Shown in pieces: positions 23,700-34,445 of a DNA stretch of 60,810 nt; the first letter of the stretch is position 1, and each line of letters begins with the position of its first letter. Source of the stretch: Acanthaster planci. Its lineage: Eukaryota > Echinodermata > Asteroidea > Valvatida > Acanthasteridae. The translations under genes were made by a program, and so were the position numbers. The DNA lies in NCBI RefSeq assembly GCF_001949145.1, contig NW_019091439.1, positions 1,065,581 through 1,126,390 on the forward strand, given 5' to 3'. The notes below the pieces were generated by a model that saw only the letters and a list, made by a program, of their open reading frames with translations, had not been told where the DNA came from and did not search any database.

Positions 23700-25084
23700 T
23701 TATTCACAACCAGCGTTTAAAACGTTCTTTTTCTTTGTAATCATGAATTAAAACTGTTAACTCTTGTTTTATGTTGAACTCTTTTCACTTTCTGTGTTTA
23801 TGATAAGTACAATCCTGTATTGTCTGTTTGAGAGTACATTCAGTCTGTGAAGGTGAAGCTCATTTTTGTAATTTGCACAAAAACTGTTGTCACTGGAGTC
23901 GATATAGAAATTACCCTTTCTTATGATGTTAATCGTAGTTTCACATGAGCATTTTTTCAACCTGTAGCGATTGGTAAAACATGATAAAGGGCACTATTTC
24001 TGCCACAGGCTGAAGGGGGTATGGTCAGTTGGGCACTGCGTTTAATTCCTATGTCCCCTGCAGTGTCGTATTACCTGCTTTCATGGTAGTATGTAGTAAT
24101 AATTCATTCTAATAATAGTGTTTATTCTAAACGATTTAAAAATACCTTAGGCAGTTCATCGATTCCCACTGGCCAATTTTTGCCGATTGTCAACCGTGTT
24201 TTAGCTGATGAAATATCTGCATTATATCACTTTGATGCCATCATCACTGACGTCATTGGAGAGGAGAATGCTAACTGCGAGTTCATTGAAAGGATGGCGT
24301 CCTGAGCAATTAAATTGTATTCGTTGTATTAGTCGAAATTGACCCGTTGGACGAGTCTAGTGAACATCTTGGATCTAATAATGAAGCACCGAATAACGTC
24401 TTCATTACCTCATTTCAAATACGTATCCCACCATTTCTTTTTACAGAATTTGGCAAATATAAGTAACAAAATCGCCATGTGCGATGACACCATCCTGACG
24501 AATCAAAAATATCCAAATATACGTATTTACCTCTCTCACTAAAGGTCTGGCGAAGCCTGCGTTTTAATTTTGTACAATTATGTGCGATGCAAATTAATCG
24601 CAGGCGCTAAATTTATTTCTGGATCAAAATCTGAAGAACCTTTTGGTTTAGTTTCGTGATCAAAGAACATTTAATCTCGATTCTCATTATTCAACAAAGG
24701 AGTAGTATTTATAAAAGAAAATTTCGTTTAATTCTCCTTATTATAATTAGTTCTCCTGTTTTAAATAAAAATCCAACAGAAAGAAATAATTACATGTTTA
24801 CTCTCAAACAAACGATTATGTTTAATCACTTGGAACTCCTTCAATACAGTATACAAGTCAATGATGAAAAGGGGAAACATTGCTATGAATAATGCTCCGT
24901 CGCTAATTACATATGCGAACCTTAAAATATTCCTTAACCAAAAATGATCCAGCAGTGATTGACAGCTGATGATAAAAGGTTTCAGTCTGTATTCTCAGAA
25001 TTTCTGGGTTTTCTTTTTGACACCCCAAGTTCAAAGAAACTTAAGTAAAATTTAATTCCTATGTAATGTTACACCTGATGTCAC

Positions 25085-25620
25085 AAGCGACTTTAACTAG
25101 TTCGACGACTATGTGACTCAAGTGTTGCAGCCGTTCACTACCAACAAAATTGACACACTCCCCACTAACATGGCTCTTTTCACTCGTTGAGGGGGTGCTC
25201 GTGCCAAGGTGGATTACATACTCGAAAGATTACAAGCCAAGAGAGGAAAAAGGGCAAAAGCAGCGGTTTGCGTGTCTGTATTAGACTCTGGAAATCATCG
25301 CAGTTTAACATTTGATTTATCCTGCTCTGTTGTGTGCTCTTGAGACAACAGACAGACATTTGTGTCTGGGCTTCTATGCCGCCCAAGTCAATGCACAGTT
25401 GGATATCCGCCTCGAACAGAAGCACCCCTCACCAGTTGGAAAGAGCCATATGGTCATCGTCTGGAGTATTCATTTTGTTGGTAGTGATGCAACCGTAACG
25501 CGTGCATTTCAAAGTCATTTGTGAACCAGCGAAGTTCAGTTCCAATCATAGGAGCGTCCGTTGCTAAGAAAACTGCACTCTTTCTTCGTTCAGCTCAGGC
25601 TCATTCCCTGACAGAGCTAG
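25085..25620. repeat. 200-bp repeat, inverted pair
   Basis: A plus-oriented partial copy (25085-25215, ending GAGGGGGTGCTCGTGCC) faces a minus-oriented copy (about 25395-25615). The latter carries complements of the same blocks: TCGAACAGAAGCACCCCTCA, GAGTATTCATTTTGTTGG and GTTGCTAAGAAAACTGC. Confidence 0.65.
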
Positions 25621-25643
25621 GCTGAGGCGAAAAAATAATTTAC

Positions 25644-26535
25644 CTTGGACTTGCTGAAAACGACACATTTGTGATGCGAAGGGATCAATCTTCTTGACAT
25701 TCTCTGGTCCAAAGTGCTCTGGATTGAACTTCTTAAAAATAGTAATCGGAAATTTAATATTAGTTGTAAACAATTAAATTCGGGGTAAAAATAGAAGTTT
25801 AACGATCGTTGATATGAACAAGCTTTCGATACTGAAATTGGCTTGTGACGGTCCTTTGAAACGATGATACGTGAGCTATGGAACAGCTCCTAGTATAGCA
25901 GAGATTGGTATACATACCAAAGCATCAGGCCATATCTCTGGATTGTGGTGGAGAGAATAGATGTTTAAATCCACCACTGCACTTTTAGGAATCAACCTGT
26001 CGTTAACCGTGGTATCTTGCTGGGCAACCACCCGCTGGACAGTTAGTACTGGAGGGTAGAGTCTCATGGCTTCCTTGAGGCACAGCGTCATGAAACTAAA
26101 ATACCAAGGTCTTCCCTGGATGATATATGAAGGAAAACAGTCGAGATGCTGAGAGTGAAGGGTAAATCTCAAACAAATCTGTTGTAAAAGTCACCATAAA
26201 CAAACACACTTAGAGGAATTTAGGAAGGTAAAGATTTTTTTTAATGAAAGAAAACGTCAGGAAGTAGATCACGGTGGGCGTACCATTGAACGTCCTCTGA
26301 TTTGCAACCTTCCATCACTTCATCAATTCCCTCCTGGACTTTCCTTTTATGATCAGGATGCGTTGCCATGACATACAGCGCTCAGGTCAGGTAGTTGAAT
26401 GTGGTGTTATGGCCCTCGAAGAGGACCGTGACAACCTTGTTACAGATCTCTAGATCTGTCAACCTTTTTCTGTCCTCGTCTCCCGAGTGGCTAGCAGTAT
26501 TCCCAAGAAAACACGATAGGGATCTTTCGCAGTGT
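25644..26535 (-). pseudogene. CYP4-type cytochrome P450 pseudogene, three exon remnants
   Basis: P450s are haem monooxygenases of the ER. Exon A (about 26265-26535) carries FLGILLA, then after a frame change DEDRKRLTDLEI, and the I-helix FEGHNTTFNYLT followed by an in-frame TGA (26382-26384) where the family has Trp, then ALYVMATHPDHKRKVQEGI. Exon B (25918-26095) is intact, with TTTTAG acceptor and TTG/GTATGT donor: SFMTLCLKEAMRLYPPVLTV holds the ExxR of the K-helix, and HHNPEIWPDAL follows. Exon C (25644-25731) gives KFNPEHFGPENVKKIDPFA. The haem-binding F..G...C.G loop is not found. The D-to-N change in the I-helix, the stop, the frameshift and the missing ends all point to a dead gene fragment. 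Subfamily CYP4 is judged from the HHNP.IWPD and FNPE..  patterns. Confidence 0.75.
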
Positions 26536-26604
26536 CAGAATTGGCCTACTGCTGGATTAAACAAAAAATTATTGGAATGAAATGAAGCTGTAAACGTAGG
26601 CTTT

Positions 26605-26810
26605 TCGGCATGTGCCCTGAGCTGGACAAAGAGGGGGCGCGATTTTCCTCCAAATTGAGAGGCTCCTTTGGTGGGAACTTCACTTCGCTAGTTCTCGAAC
26701 GATGCATGCGTGATTGTGTGGGCGTCACTTTCGACGAAACGAACACTCCCAAGCAGCACGGCTCTTACAAACCGATGAAGGGATGCTTCTGCTCAAAGTA
26801 GATACCGTAT
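26605..26810 (+). repeat. 200-bp interspersed repeat, copy 3
   Basis: It runs from CCCTGAGCTGGACAAAGAGG to GATGAAGGGATGCTTCTGCT and is colinear with the other copies. Confidence 0.7.
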
Positions 26811-27690
26811 AAACTCTTGCCGTGCAAGTACCCTATTTTACCTCTAACATTTTGTGATATAGGACCATTTTCATGAAAAGTTGCCTTACCCAAAGTGCCC
26901 TTTTCACTGCCATATTTGTACACAGTGCCTTCTACTAGTATCACACCAAACGTCAGAAAATTGGGCAGCCATTATGAAGAGCGCCGCCAATTATTATGCC
27001 GATATCGACCGCTTCGATCAGCACCACCATTACGTGATGATGCCAATGGCACCCTCCTTGATTCTACGGAAGTCGGGTGATCTGTGAAAACGGCCTGTCT
27101 ACGGAGGGTCCCATTTCTCATCTACTCCCTAATAAAAGTGACCTTGCTTCGCCACTGTCACTTATTTGATTTCGGTGACGAAAGACTGTTTACTTCCCGC
27201 CGTTTTGAATCGGCAACGAACCAGCTCCAATCTTCGATCCACGTTTCATCAGGAAAAATGATGTGTCCTTGGCATCGTCATGAAAACGCCAACTGAAAGC
27301 TGATGCATGTTTCCATGCAAAGTAGCATAAACCTGCCATGTACAACCAGCAGTATACAGAAGCTGTTGAAAATGGTGCGGATGCGGGATACACGTTTTGC
27401 TCGGAAGAACTGGGTGGTTATACGACAAATTGTGCTGTTATTTCAGAAAGTAACCCTCATGTATGTGTGTATACAGTGGACATATTGATGTGAAATACAC
27501 ACTTCCTACCATGCGTGCAGGATAGATAACCACACAAATCTGTGCTTTAACCATGACAGTAAAGTTAGTAGGATATTGGACATAGGTTTCTACCAAAGAT
27601 CGTATAGCGCTGCGTAGCGGCGCAAGATGGAGAACTTCACCATAAATACACATAAAACATTGTAATCGCATGGGCGCCATTTGAGTACGT
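26811..27690. other. Non-coding, possible transposase debris
   Basis: No gene was assigned. The minus strand near 27228-27266 reads IIFPDETWIEDW, which looks like the DETW box of Tc1/IS630-type transposases, but a stop lies just upstream and no other motif supports it. Confidence 0.3.
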
Positions 27691-27698
27691 ACGCCTGA

Positions 27699-27735
27699 GG
27701 CGCCTAGCTGCGCCTAGCTGCGCCTAGCTGCGCCT
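27699..27735 (+). repeat. 11-bp tandem repeat
   Basis: The unit GCGCCTAGCTG is repeated three times and followed by GCGCCTG, next to the 41-bp minisatellite. Confidence 0.8.
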
Positions 27736-27799
27736 GTGCATTATCGTGAACTGCGCAGGCGTATCGTTTGCTTGAATATCTCGGTTTAGAGGCATGTCT

Positions 27800-29185
27800 A
27801 TAGGTTTGTACAGCAAATGTGTCCATTTGGAAACATTAGACATTCCCATGGGGCTTTCTACAGCGAATGTCTTGGTTTGCAGACATTGGACATTCCCTTG
27901 GGGCTTTCTACAGCGAATGTCTTCGTTTGAAGATATGCCCGCAGGACCGACACATTCGCTGTAAAACCCTATGGAAATGTACAATGTCTCCAAACTGAGA
28001 CATTCGCTGTAAAACCCTACGGGAATGTCTCCAAACTGAGACATTCGCTGTAAAACCCTTTGGGAATGTCTCCAAAATGAGACATTCGCTGTAAANNNNN
28101 NNNNNNNNNNNNNNNNNNNNNNNNNNNNNNNNNNNNNNNNNNNNNNNNNNNNNNNNNNNNNNNNNNNNNNNNNNNNNNNNNNNNNNNNNNNNNNNNNNNN
28201 NNNNNNNNNNNNNNNNNNNNNNNNNNNNNNNNNNNNNNNNNNNNNNNNNNNNNNNNNNNNNNNNNNNNNNNNNNNNNNNNNNNNNNNNNNNNNNNNNNNN
28301 NNNNNNNNNNNNNNNNNNNNNNNNNNNNNNNNNNNNNNNNNNNNNNNNNNNNNNNNNNNNNNNNNNNNNNNNNNNNNNNNNNNNNNNNNNNNNNNNNNNN
28401 NNNNNNNNNNNNNNNNNNNNNNNNNNNNNNNNNNNNNNNNNNNNNNNNNNNNNNNNNNNNNNNNNNNNNNNNNNNNNNNNNNNNNNNNNNNNNNNNNNNN
28501 NNNNNNNNNNNNNNNNNNNNNNNNNNNNNNNNNNNNNNNNNNNNNNNNNNNNNNNNNNNNNNNNNNNNNNNNNNNNNNNNNNNNNNNNNNNNNNNNNNNN
28601 NNNNNNNNNNNNNNNNNNNNNNNNNNNNNNNNNNNNNNNNNNNNNNNNNNNNNNNNNNNNNNNNNNNNNNNNNNNNNNNNNNNNNNNNNNNNNNNNNNNN
28701 NNNNNNNCTGAGACATTCGCTGTAAAACCCTAAGGGAATGTCTCCAAACTGAGACATTCGCTGTAAAACCCTATGGGAATGTCTCCAAACTGAGACATTC
28801 GCTGTAAAACCCTATGGGAATGTCTCCAAAATGCGACATTCGCTGTAAAACCCTATGGGAATGTCCAGTGTGCCTGTAGAAACCTACTGGAATGTGTAAT
28901 GTCTCCAAAATGAGACATTCGCTGTAAAACCCTATGGGAATGTCTCCAAACTGAGACATTCCCTGTAAAAACCCTATGGGAATGTCCAGTGTGCCTGTAG
29001 AAACCTACTGGAATGTGTAATGTCTCCAAACTGAGACATTCGCTGTTAAACCCATGGGAATTTCCAATGTCTCGGTTCAGAGACATTCGCTGTAAAACCC
29101 TATGGGCATGTATCCATACCAACACATTCGCTGTAAAACCCTATGGGCATGTATCCATACCAACACATTCGCTGTAAAACCCTAT
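27800..29185. repeat. 41-bp minisatellite with orientation switch
   Basis: From about 27950 rightwards, the unit GACATTCGCTGTAAAACCC + TATGGGAATGTCTCCAAACT recurs with a 41-bp period. Variants insert CCAGTGTGCCTGTAGAAACC, making higher-order units near 28860 and 28985. From 27800 to about 27935 the units run in the opposite direction (TTTCTACAGCGAATGTC). Each unit carries GACATTC and GAATGTC about 17 bases apart, so single strands can form a short hairpin. The long minus-strand ORFs here only reflect the repeat. Confidence 0.9.
28096..28707. other. Assembly gap (612 N)
   Basis: The unknown bases lie wholly inside the 41-bp minisatellite, which is the likely cause of the gap. The true array length is unknown. 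Confidence 0.99.
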
Positions 29186-29189
29186 CGTA

Positions 29190-29507
29190 CTATTACCTGT
29201 TGTGTTCCACAGGGCTCTATATGGGGTCCCTTATTGTTTATTATATATGTAAATGATAATTGTAATTCTTCCTATAGAATTTCGTTTTGTCTTTTTGCTG
29301 ATAACTGCACAACTTTGACACAAAAAGTAGCCAAACAAATAAACGAACGAGAGAGAGAGACGGATGAAGGGATGAAAAATTTTAATAGGAGTGGGTGGTT
29401 TGTTTCCGATGAGTCAACAAATGAAATGGGAAACTCATGTTTTCAAGGATCAACCATTTTAATAGATGATTGTATTCGTTATATTTACTCAGGCTGGTGG
29501 TACTAAG
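29190..29507 (+). pseudogene. LINE reverse-transcriptase fragment
   Basis: The reading VPQGSIWGPLLFIIYVND is the conserved palm motif of non-LTR (Jockey/CR1/RTE-like) reverse transcriptases. ISFCLFADNCTTL follows, where FADD or YADD is expected, so the second catalytic Asp is replaced by Asn. The frame remains open to about 29507 but loses similarity after KQINERE. The fragment starts immediately at the edge of the minisatellite and has no endonuclease domain. Confidence 0.7.
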
Positions 29508-29856
29508 GAATGAGATATCACTTTTTGCATGGCATATACATGTATCTGGCGGTCGCCAGACTATTAAGGTGCCAAAAATATGTTACAATTAATAAAAACA
29601 AAATTTCACATTGGTGAGGAATACAAAAAAAACTTGGCTTATCCCATACCTTTTACCGGCATTTTTTCTTTGAAGTACGGGCCGTTTTCCAATACTCAAC
29701 TTCGTCTCCGTCTCAGGCTTTGTGTAAGAAACCAATCCTCGATTGTGGGCCTAAAGCGTTTAACTTTTAAATTGAAATACTGTAATGTTAGGCTCTTTTG
29801 CATCTTACTTGATGTTTTGTGGCACTATCAGACTTACTATTGCCCTATCTATGGGC

Positions 29857-29985
29857 CTTGAGCTGGACCAAGAGAGGGAGGTATTTTCCTAGCAACGAAG
29901 GCTCCTCTAGTCGGAACTGAACTTTGCTAGTTTACGAACAATAAATTAGGAAATGTGTGCGTCACAGTTGCATCTCTACCAACAA
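29857..29985 (+). repeat. 200-bp interspersed repeat, truncated copy 4
   Basis: It starts CCTTGAGCTGGACCAAGAG and ends at ACCAACAAAATG, so about a third of the 3' side is missing. Confidence 0.65.
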
Positions 29986-32359
29986 AATGTTGCAGATTTG
30001 GGGCAAAGGCCACCAAGTTGTCAGTTAGGGCCATTGTCATAAAAAAGTGGGAAATGTTTGGTTTCCTACGCATTTAAAGTGAAATAATCTGTGTGTCAGT
30101 AACAGCCCTCTTAATTTATTGTGTCTTTGCAAACTAAGGTCAAAGTTCAGGCAGTGGTCAGTAGCACTCATTTTCTGACAAATATCCCAACTGGGTCATT
30201 TTTGCAAAATGCTTCGAGCTGGCTGGGGGAGCATTCGTTCAGTTACATGAGTGTGGGCTGTCGGGTTTATATGCACTACTTGTAGCAAAGGTCATTGTTC
30301 ACCAAAACTGGTCAGTAAATTTTGTCTGGTGTCATGATCCTGAAAAACCGGCTGATATTTGTTTCCTCAAGCACAGACAGTTTGCTCTGTAGCTGTTAGT
30401 TCTGTTGTACACACATAACACACTAACGATACTGTGGTGATGGGGGCGGTGTAACCAATTGTGCTTGGCGGAGGCCGAATCGAAAGTATTGGCAAGCAGT
30501 GTAACAAGTGTTACCTTTCAACACCCACATCTCTGAAAAGCGTTGTACTCTTTGTCCTGCCAAATGAAGGGAATTTAGGGCTTTATGCTGATATGAATGG
30601 TACAATTTTCATTAATAAATCGATGAGATCATTTTAGACGATGCTATATTTATTTCAACTGACCAGAGGGTACGATTTTGTGTGTCTGTGTTTATCGTTT
30701 GCGTTCTCTTCTGTTCTATTCCTTTTAAAAATTAGTGTATGGTCAAAGCCTTCCTTTTTAAAAAGCCTGTTATTTGTACATGTAGCTATCTTTTTCATGC
30801 AGTTTACACGGCAGATGGCAAATGACCTGCATTTCAAGTGCACAGAAAAACCCTGCCTGTAGAATGAGCGTCTAATTTTGGCATTGCAGTACATTGTAAT
30901 TTAATAATCGTTTCTTCATTTATAAAGCCCACATTTTGTACAGATATGTTCAAATGTGCTGTACAATCAAGACATTAAATGTGGTCGAGGGAATGACATA
31001 CAAGGGCGCCTCAGGCACGCCTCACCCACCTCCATCTACGTCCATAGAGTGGAGACAATAAGAAGCAGTTAAAGATTTAGAGGTGGGAGGAAAACCCCAG
31101 AAAAGAAATTTCTAGGTAAAACCCACGGAATTAGGTAGGGACTGAAAACGTGATCTGCATGTGGCACGTATGTTTCAGAGGAAAATTATTAACTGTGCAT
31201 GTCCCGTTTTTAGGGTCATTTGCACCTGTAATCAGAGCCATGGGAATTCGTGCCAGGCAAACAGCTGTTTCGTTTCATGAAATTTAGGTTTTATTTTCAC
31301 TTTTTGGAAATAAAAATTCCTGCCCAAAATATTTTCATGGTAAGATAAGGCCTTTTCCTGACTTGTTTTGTGAAAATAAATTTGAGAAATAGTACCAGAG
31401 TGGTCAAAACTAGTGATTTATGTGAAAAGCTCGTTTCGTAAGCCGTAGTTTGTTTACGTTTTGATGCGTTTTTGAGGCTCGAAACAAAGAATTCGAAGTT
31501 TTTTCCTGAAGTTTTTAAAAGTGAGCTGTGGTGGAGAAAAGTTGTGAAGATTTTAGATTTGTTGACGGTTTTGCGCTAGAAAAAGTAAAATTCTAACATG
31601 AATGTTTCATGGGGTAGTTTAAGTTAGTAATCATTCTTCCAAAAATTATCGAACGTGATAGGACGGCCCAATGTAAAATCCCCACAGGCAGACCACACAA
31701 GGGTCCCGGAAGTTTGCTGCGTGACCTTTTACTTTCAGGTCCATTTATCACCCCTTCATGGATGCAGACCACTAATTCAAGGGAGAGTTTCTAGCCAGCT
31801 CATTTGCATTAAAAGTGCCCCCACTGTATCTTTTGAAAAAGGAGATTGTTTGGCCCCTAAAATGGTGTGATTGTGTAAATCCTTGCCATCAACTCCCTGG
31901 GTCTATGAGCTTTCATATGAGAGCAGAATGGCTAAAAACTACGGCTGAAAAATGGTCCTAAGTGCCCGAGAAAGTTGAGGACTGCCACATGAAAAATGGC
32001 CGCAATCAGACTTCGGAAAAATCACTTTTTGGTGGTGATTTTGTTTTGTGGGAATAATTAAAAATGTAATGGGTAACCCACAAAAAATTGAAAAGAAATT
32101 GAAAGATTAGTGACCAGACAAGAATTTCGTTTGTGTTTCAGAAATCTCAGGGATGTTGGCGTGCATGTTATTGGGCCCTGAACACTATTTTCATGGGGCT
32201 TGAATTAGTGGACTGTACCCTTATAGCGTATTTTTCCACAAGGCCATCGTTCGCTCCTCCTCGGCTGTCATGTGCTTGGCAAATTCCTTGATCGGTGCCG
32301 TTGGTGCTGCCCCAGTCAGGTCTCGTCGCTAATAAAGCTTGTTATTTTGCGGCAGCAAC

Positions 32360-32538
32360 TAATACAGCCGTTTCACAATGGTGCGCCACCAAGAGTTTGC
32401 AACGCGTTGACCAATCACAATGTGCAAAATTTGTCGACCCAGTGCGCGTTTGGAAAGGGTCGACAAATTTTGTGCGTTATGATTGGCCAACGTGTTGCAA
32501 ACGATTGGTGGCGCACTATTGTGAATCGCCCGTATTGA
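32360..32538. mobile_element. Palindromic MITE of about 180 bp
   Basis: The two halves are near-perfect complements: TTCACAATGGTGCGCCACC, TTTGCAACGCGTTG and AAATTTGTCGACCC pair with GGGTCGACAAATTT, CAACGTGTTGCAAA and GGTGGCGCACTATTGTGAA. The loop is only about 17 bases. The ends read AATACAGCC and CGTATT. It has no coding potential. Confidence 0.8.
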
Positions 32539-34445
32539 TAAACATGCACCACATTGCGAAATACACATCACCTGTAGTAAAAATGGCACGAATGGGGCTT
32601 CGTATAATGTGGACAATCGCGCGATGGGGTGGGACACGCAGGACAAGTGTTGAGGAAACTGAACGATTTGGGCCAACTGATACGGTTGTCTCGTTATGAT
32701 GCAAGAGACTCACTGGCATGATGGAGTGCGTTTCGTTGTGTCCCTGATAGTTCCTCCGGATTCTATTATTGTGGAAAGTAAGGCACATAACGATTTGCAA
32801 ATTTGAGCTGGTTAAAAAAATGTTATCAATCCATTGGGAACTAAAAGAGAGCCTCCGGTGTATCTACGAGTTGTACCTTCTTACGTCAGGCTCTGCCGTT
32901 CGTTTTCCTTGTCACGCAGTAGACCGTGTTCCTCTCTATGCATGGCAGATATAATGACCACATCCGAATAATGGGTGCACAGGCTGTAAATTAGTTATAC
33001 ACCAATTGGAGTGCTCGTAAAGCTGTGCTAAAACAAACATATAAACCACCTCAAATACTCTTTTATGTTTACTTTTCTTGTCTGACAAGCCTATTTCATT
33101 TGTGTGTATTTTGAAAGTGGCTCATGATTATTTGGAAATGAATTTTAAAAAGTATTATGGGCATCTCTAAAGAAAAAAGGCCCACTCCCCCCCCCCAAAA
33201 AAAACCACCAAATACAGCAGGTTACCCCCAATGATCCGAATCTAGTTTCCTCCAGAGAACTTCAGGTCGCACCTGGAATACATGTGTTATTGTTAACGTA
33301 GTCACCGAGGAGTGAAATATGGTGATTGTACCACGTGCGTTAAAGCAATGCTACAAACGTATAAAGTTATAACTCTGGGGTGCACCCGTATAAATAAATT
33401 CCCATAAGCACCGGTGATAAATCCCACCACTGCACCACTGCAGAAAAATGGTGTTCGACATGTCCTTTTTCATTATCCTTGCAATTAGTGGGCTGACTGA
33501 TGAATTGATGAGAAGTTCTCACCCAAAGCAGACCACCCCTAAAATGAAGGAAATTTCCCTGTCCGGAGACTAGTAGCCATTTTGAAAATGCATTCCTCTG
33601 GCAAACAGCTAAATAGTGCCACTTTTGGACCAAATTGCTCAGAATTCAGTGGAAGTCCTACGTCCAGGCCAGAGGTTCAGTGCCATATTTCTTTATTTCC
33701 CCAATTCTATGGCTCTCAGGACTCTGTAATAGACCAAATTTTGAGTCCATAACTTTTATTCATGAGCTCGGCGGAAATTGTGGTCTATTTACGGGGGGTG
33801 CACCCTCTGTACCAACCCATTGGCTGCAGGCCAGTAAATAGGCCGAAAACTGATTGTGCTGGTCAAATCATCATAAATTTGTATGCACTCAAAATTCTCT
33901 ACGAAATAAAGCATTTTGTGGCCCATGAACTTGAAGATCTGTAGAAAAGACAGGTTTCGGCGACCAAGTGAATGGCCTCTTGTGTCTGAGTGAGATTTGA
34001 ACGAACTCGGTGCCTGAAAACGTTTTCGAAGTGTCGATTTTGCAAAATCGCGAGGGCTTCACTGCTTTTTAGGGATGACCTTCTGTGGGAAAACATATCT
34101 TCAAAGGTCATCAGTTAATGAATGGAAATTTGAAAAGAAAATGCAAAATCATAAAATGGACTGTAATTTGATGTGCGTCTCCAATGTCTGAGAAACTCAT
34201 GAGGATGTTTCCTGATTTTCTGAAGTTCACGTATTTGTCACTGTTGGCTATGGCAGTTTATTTACCGGCCTGCGCTCCTCTGTCGATCTCCTTATGATAA
34301 AGACTTACAGCGACCTCAATAGTTCCAAATCTAGTCAAGTGTGATCCAACGGCTGTTTTACACAGCCCCTCGTGCATGATGAGGCCCACATGTCCTTGCA
34401 GATCTCTGGTGCAACAAATAGTCGTCAGTAACTAGATTCAACAAC

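Larger units (their letters stand above)
22239..25643. other. Intergenic sequence with foldback and 200-bp repeats
   Basis: No gene was recognised between the lectin and the P450 pseudogene. The recognised contents are a foldback element at 23407-23699 and an inverted pair of the 200-bp repeat at 25085-25620. The remainder is AT-rich with only short ORFs. Confidence 0.5.
29508..34445. other. Intergenic sequence, no gene recognised
   Basis: Only short ORFs without motifs are present. It contains a truncated copy of the 200-bp repeat at 29857-29985 and a palindromic MITE at 32360-32538. The remainder is unique-looking AT-rich DNA. Confidence 0.4.

Noticed and set aside
27228-27266. Tc1/IS630-like transposase DETW box on the minus strand
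   Set aside because: The motif IIFPDETWIEDW is suggestive, but a stop lies directly upstream and no other catalytic block was found. It is too short to call.
27724-28959. Long minus-strand ORFs (up to 330 codons) with repeating GDIP.GFYSEC motifs
   Set aside because: They are translations of the 41-bp minisatellite and run through unknown bases. A 41-bp unit cycles through all three frames, so the reading is an artefact.
27950-29185. Possible CRISPR-like array
   Set aside because: Units are contiguous with no unique spacers of constant length, and the DNA is animal. It is a minisatellite.
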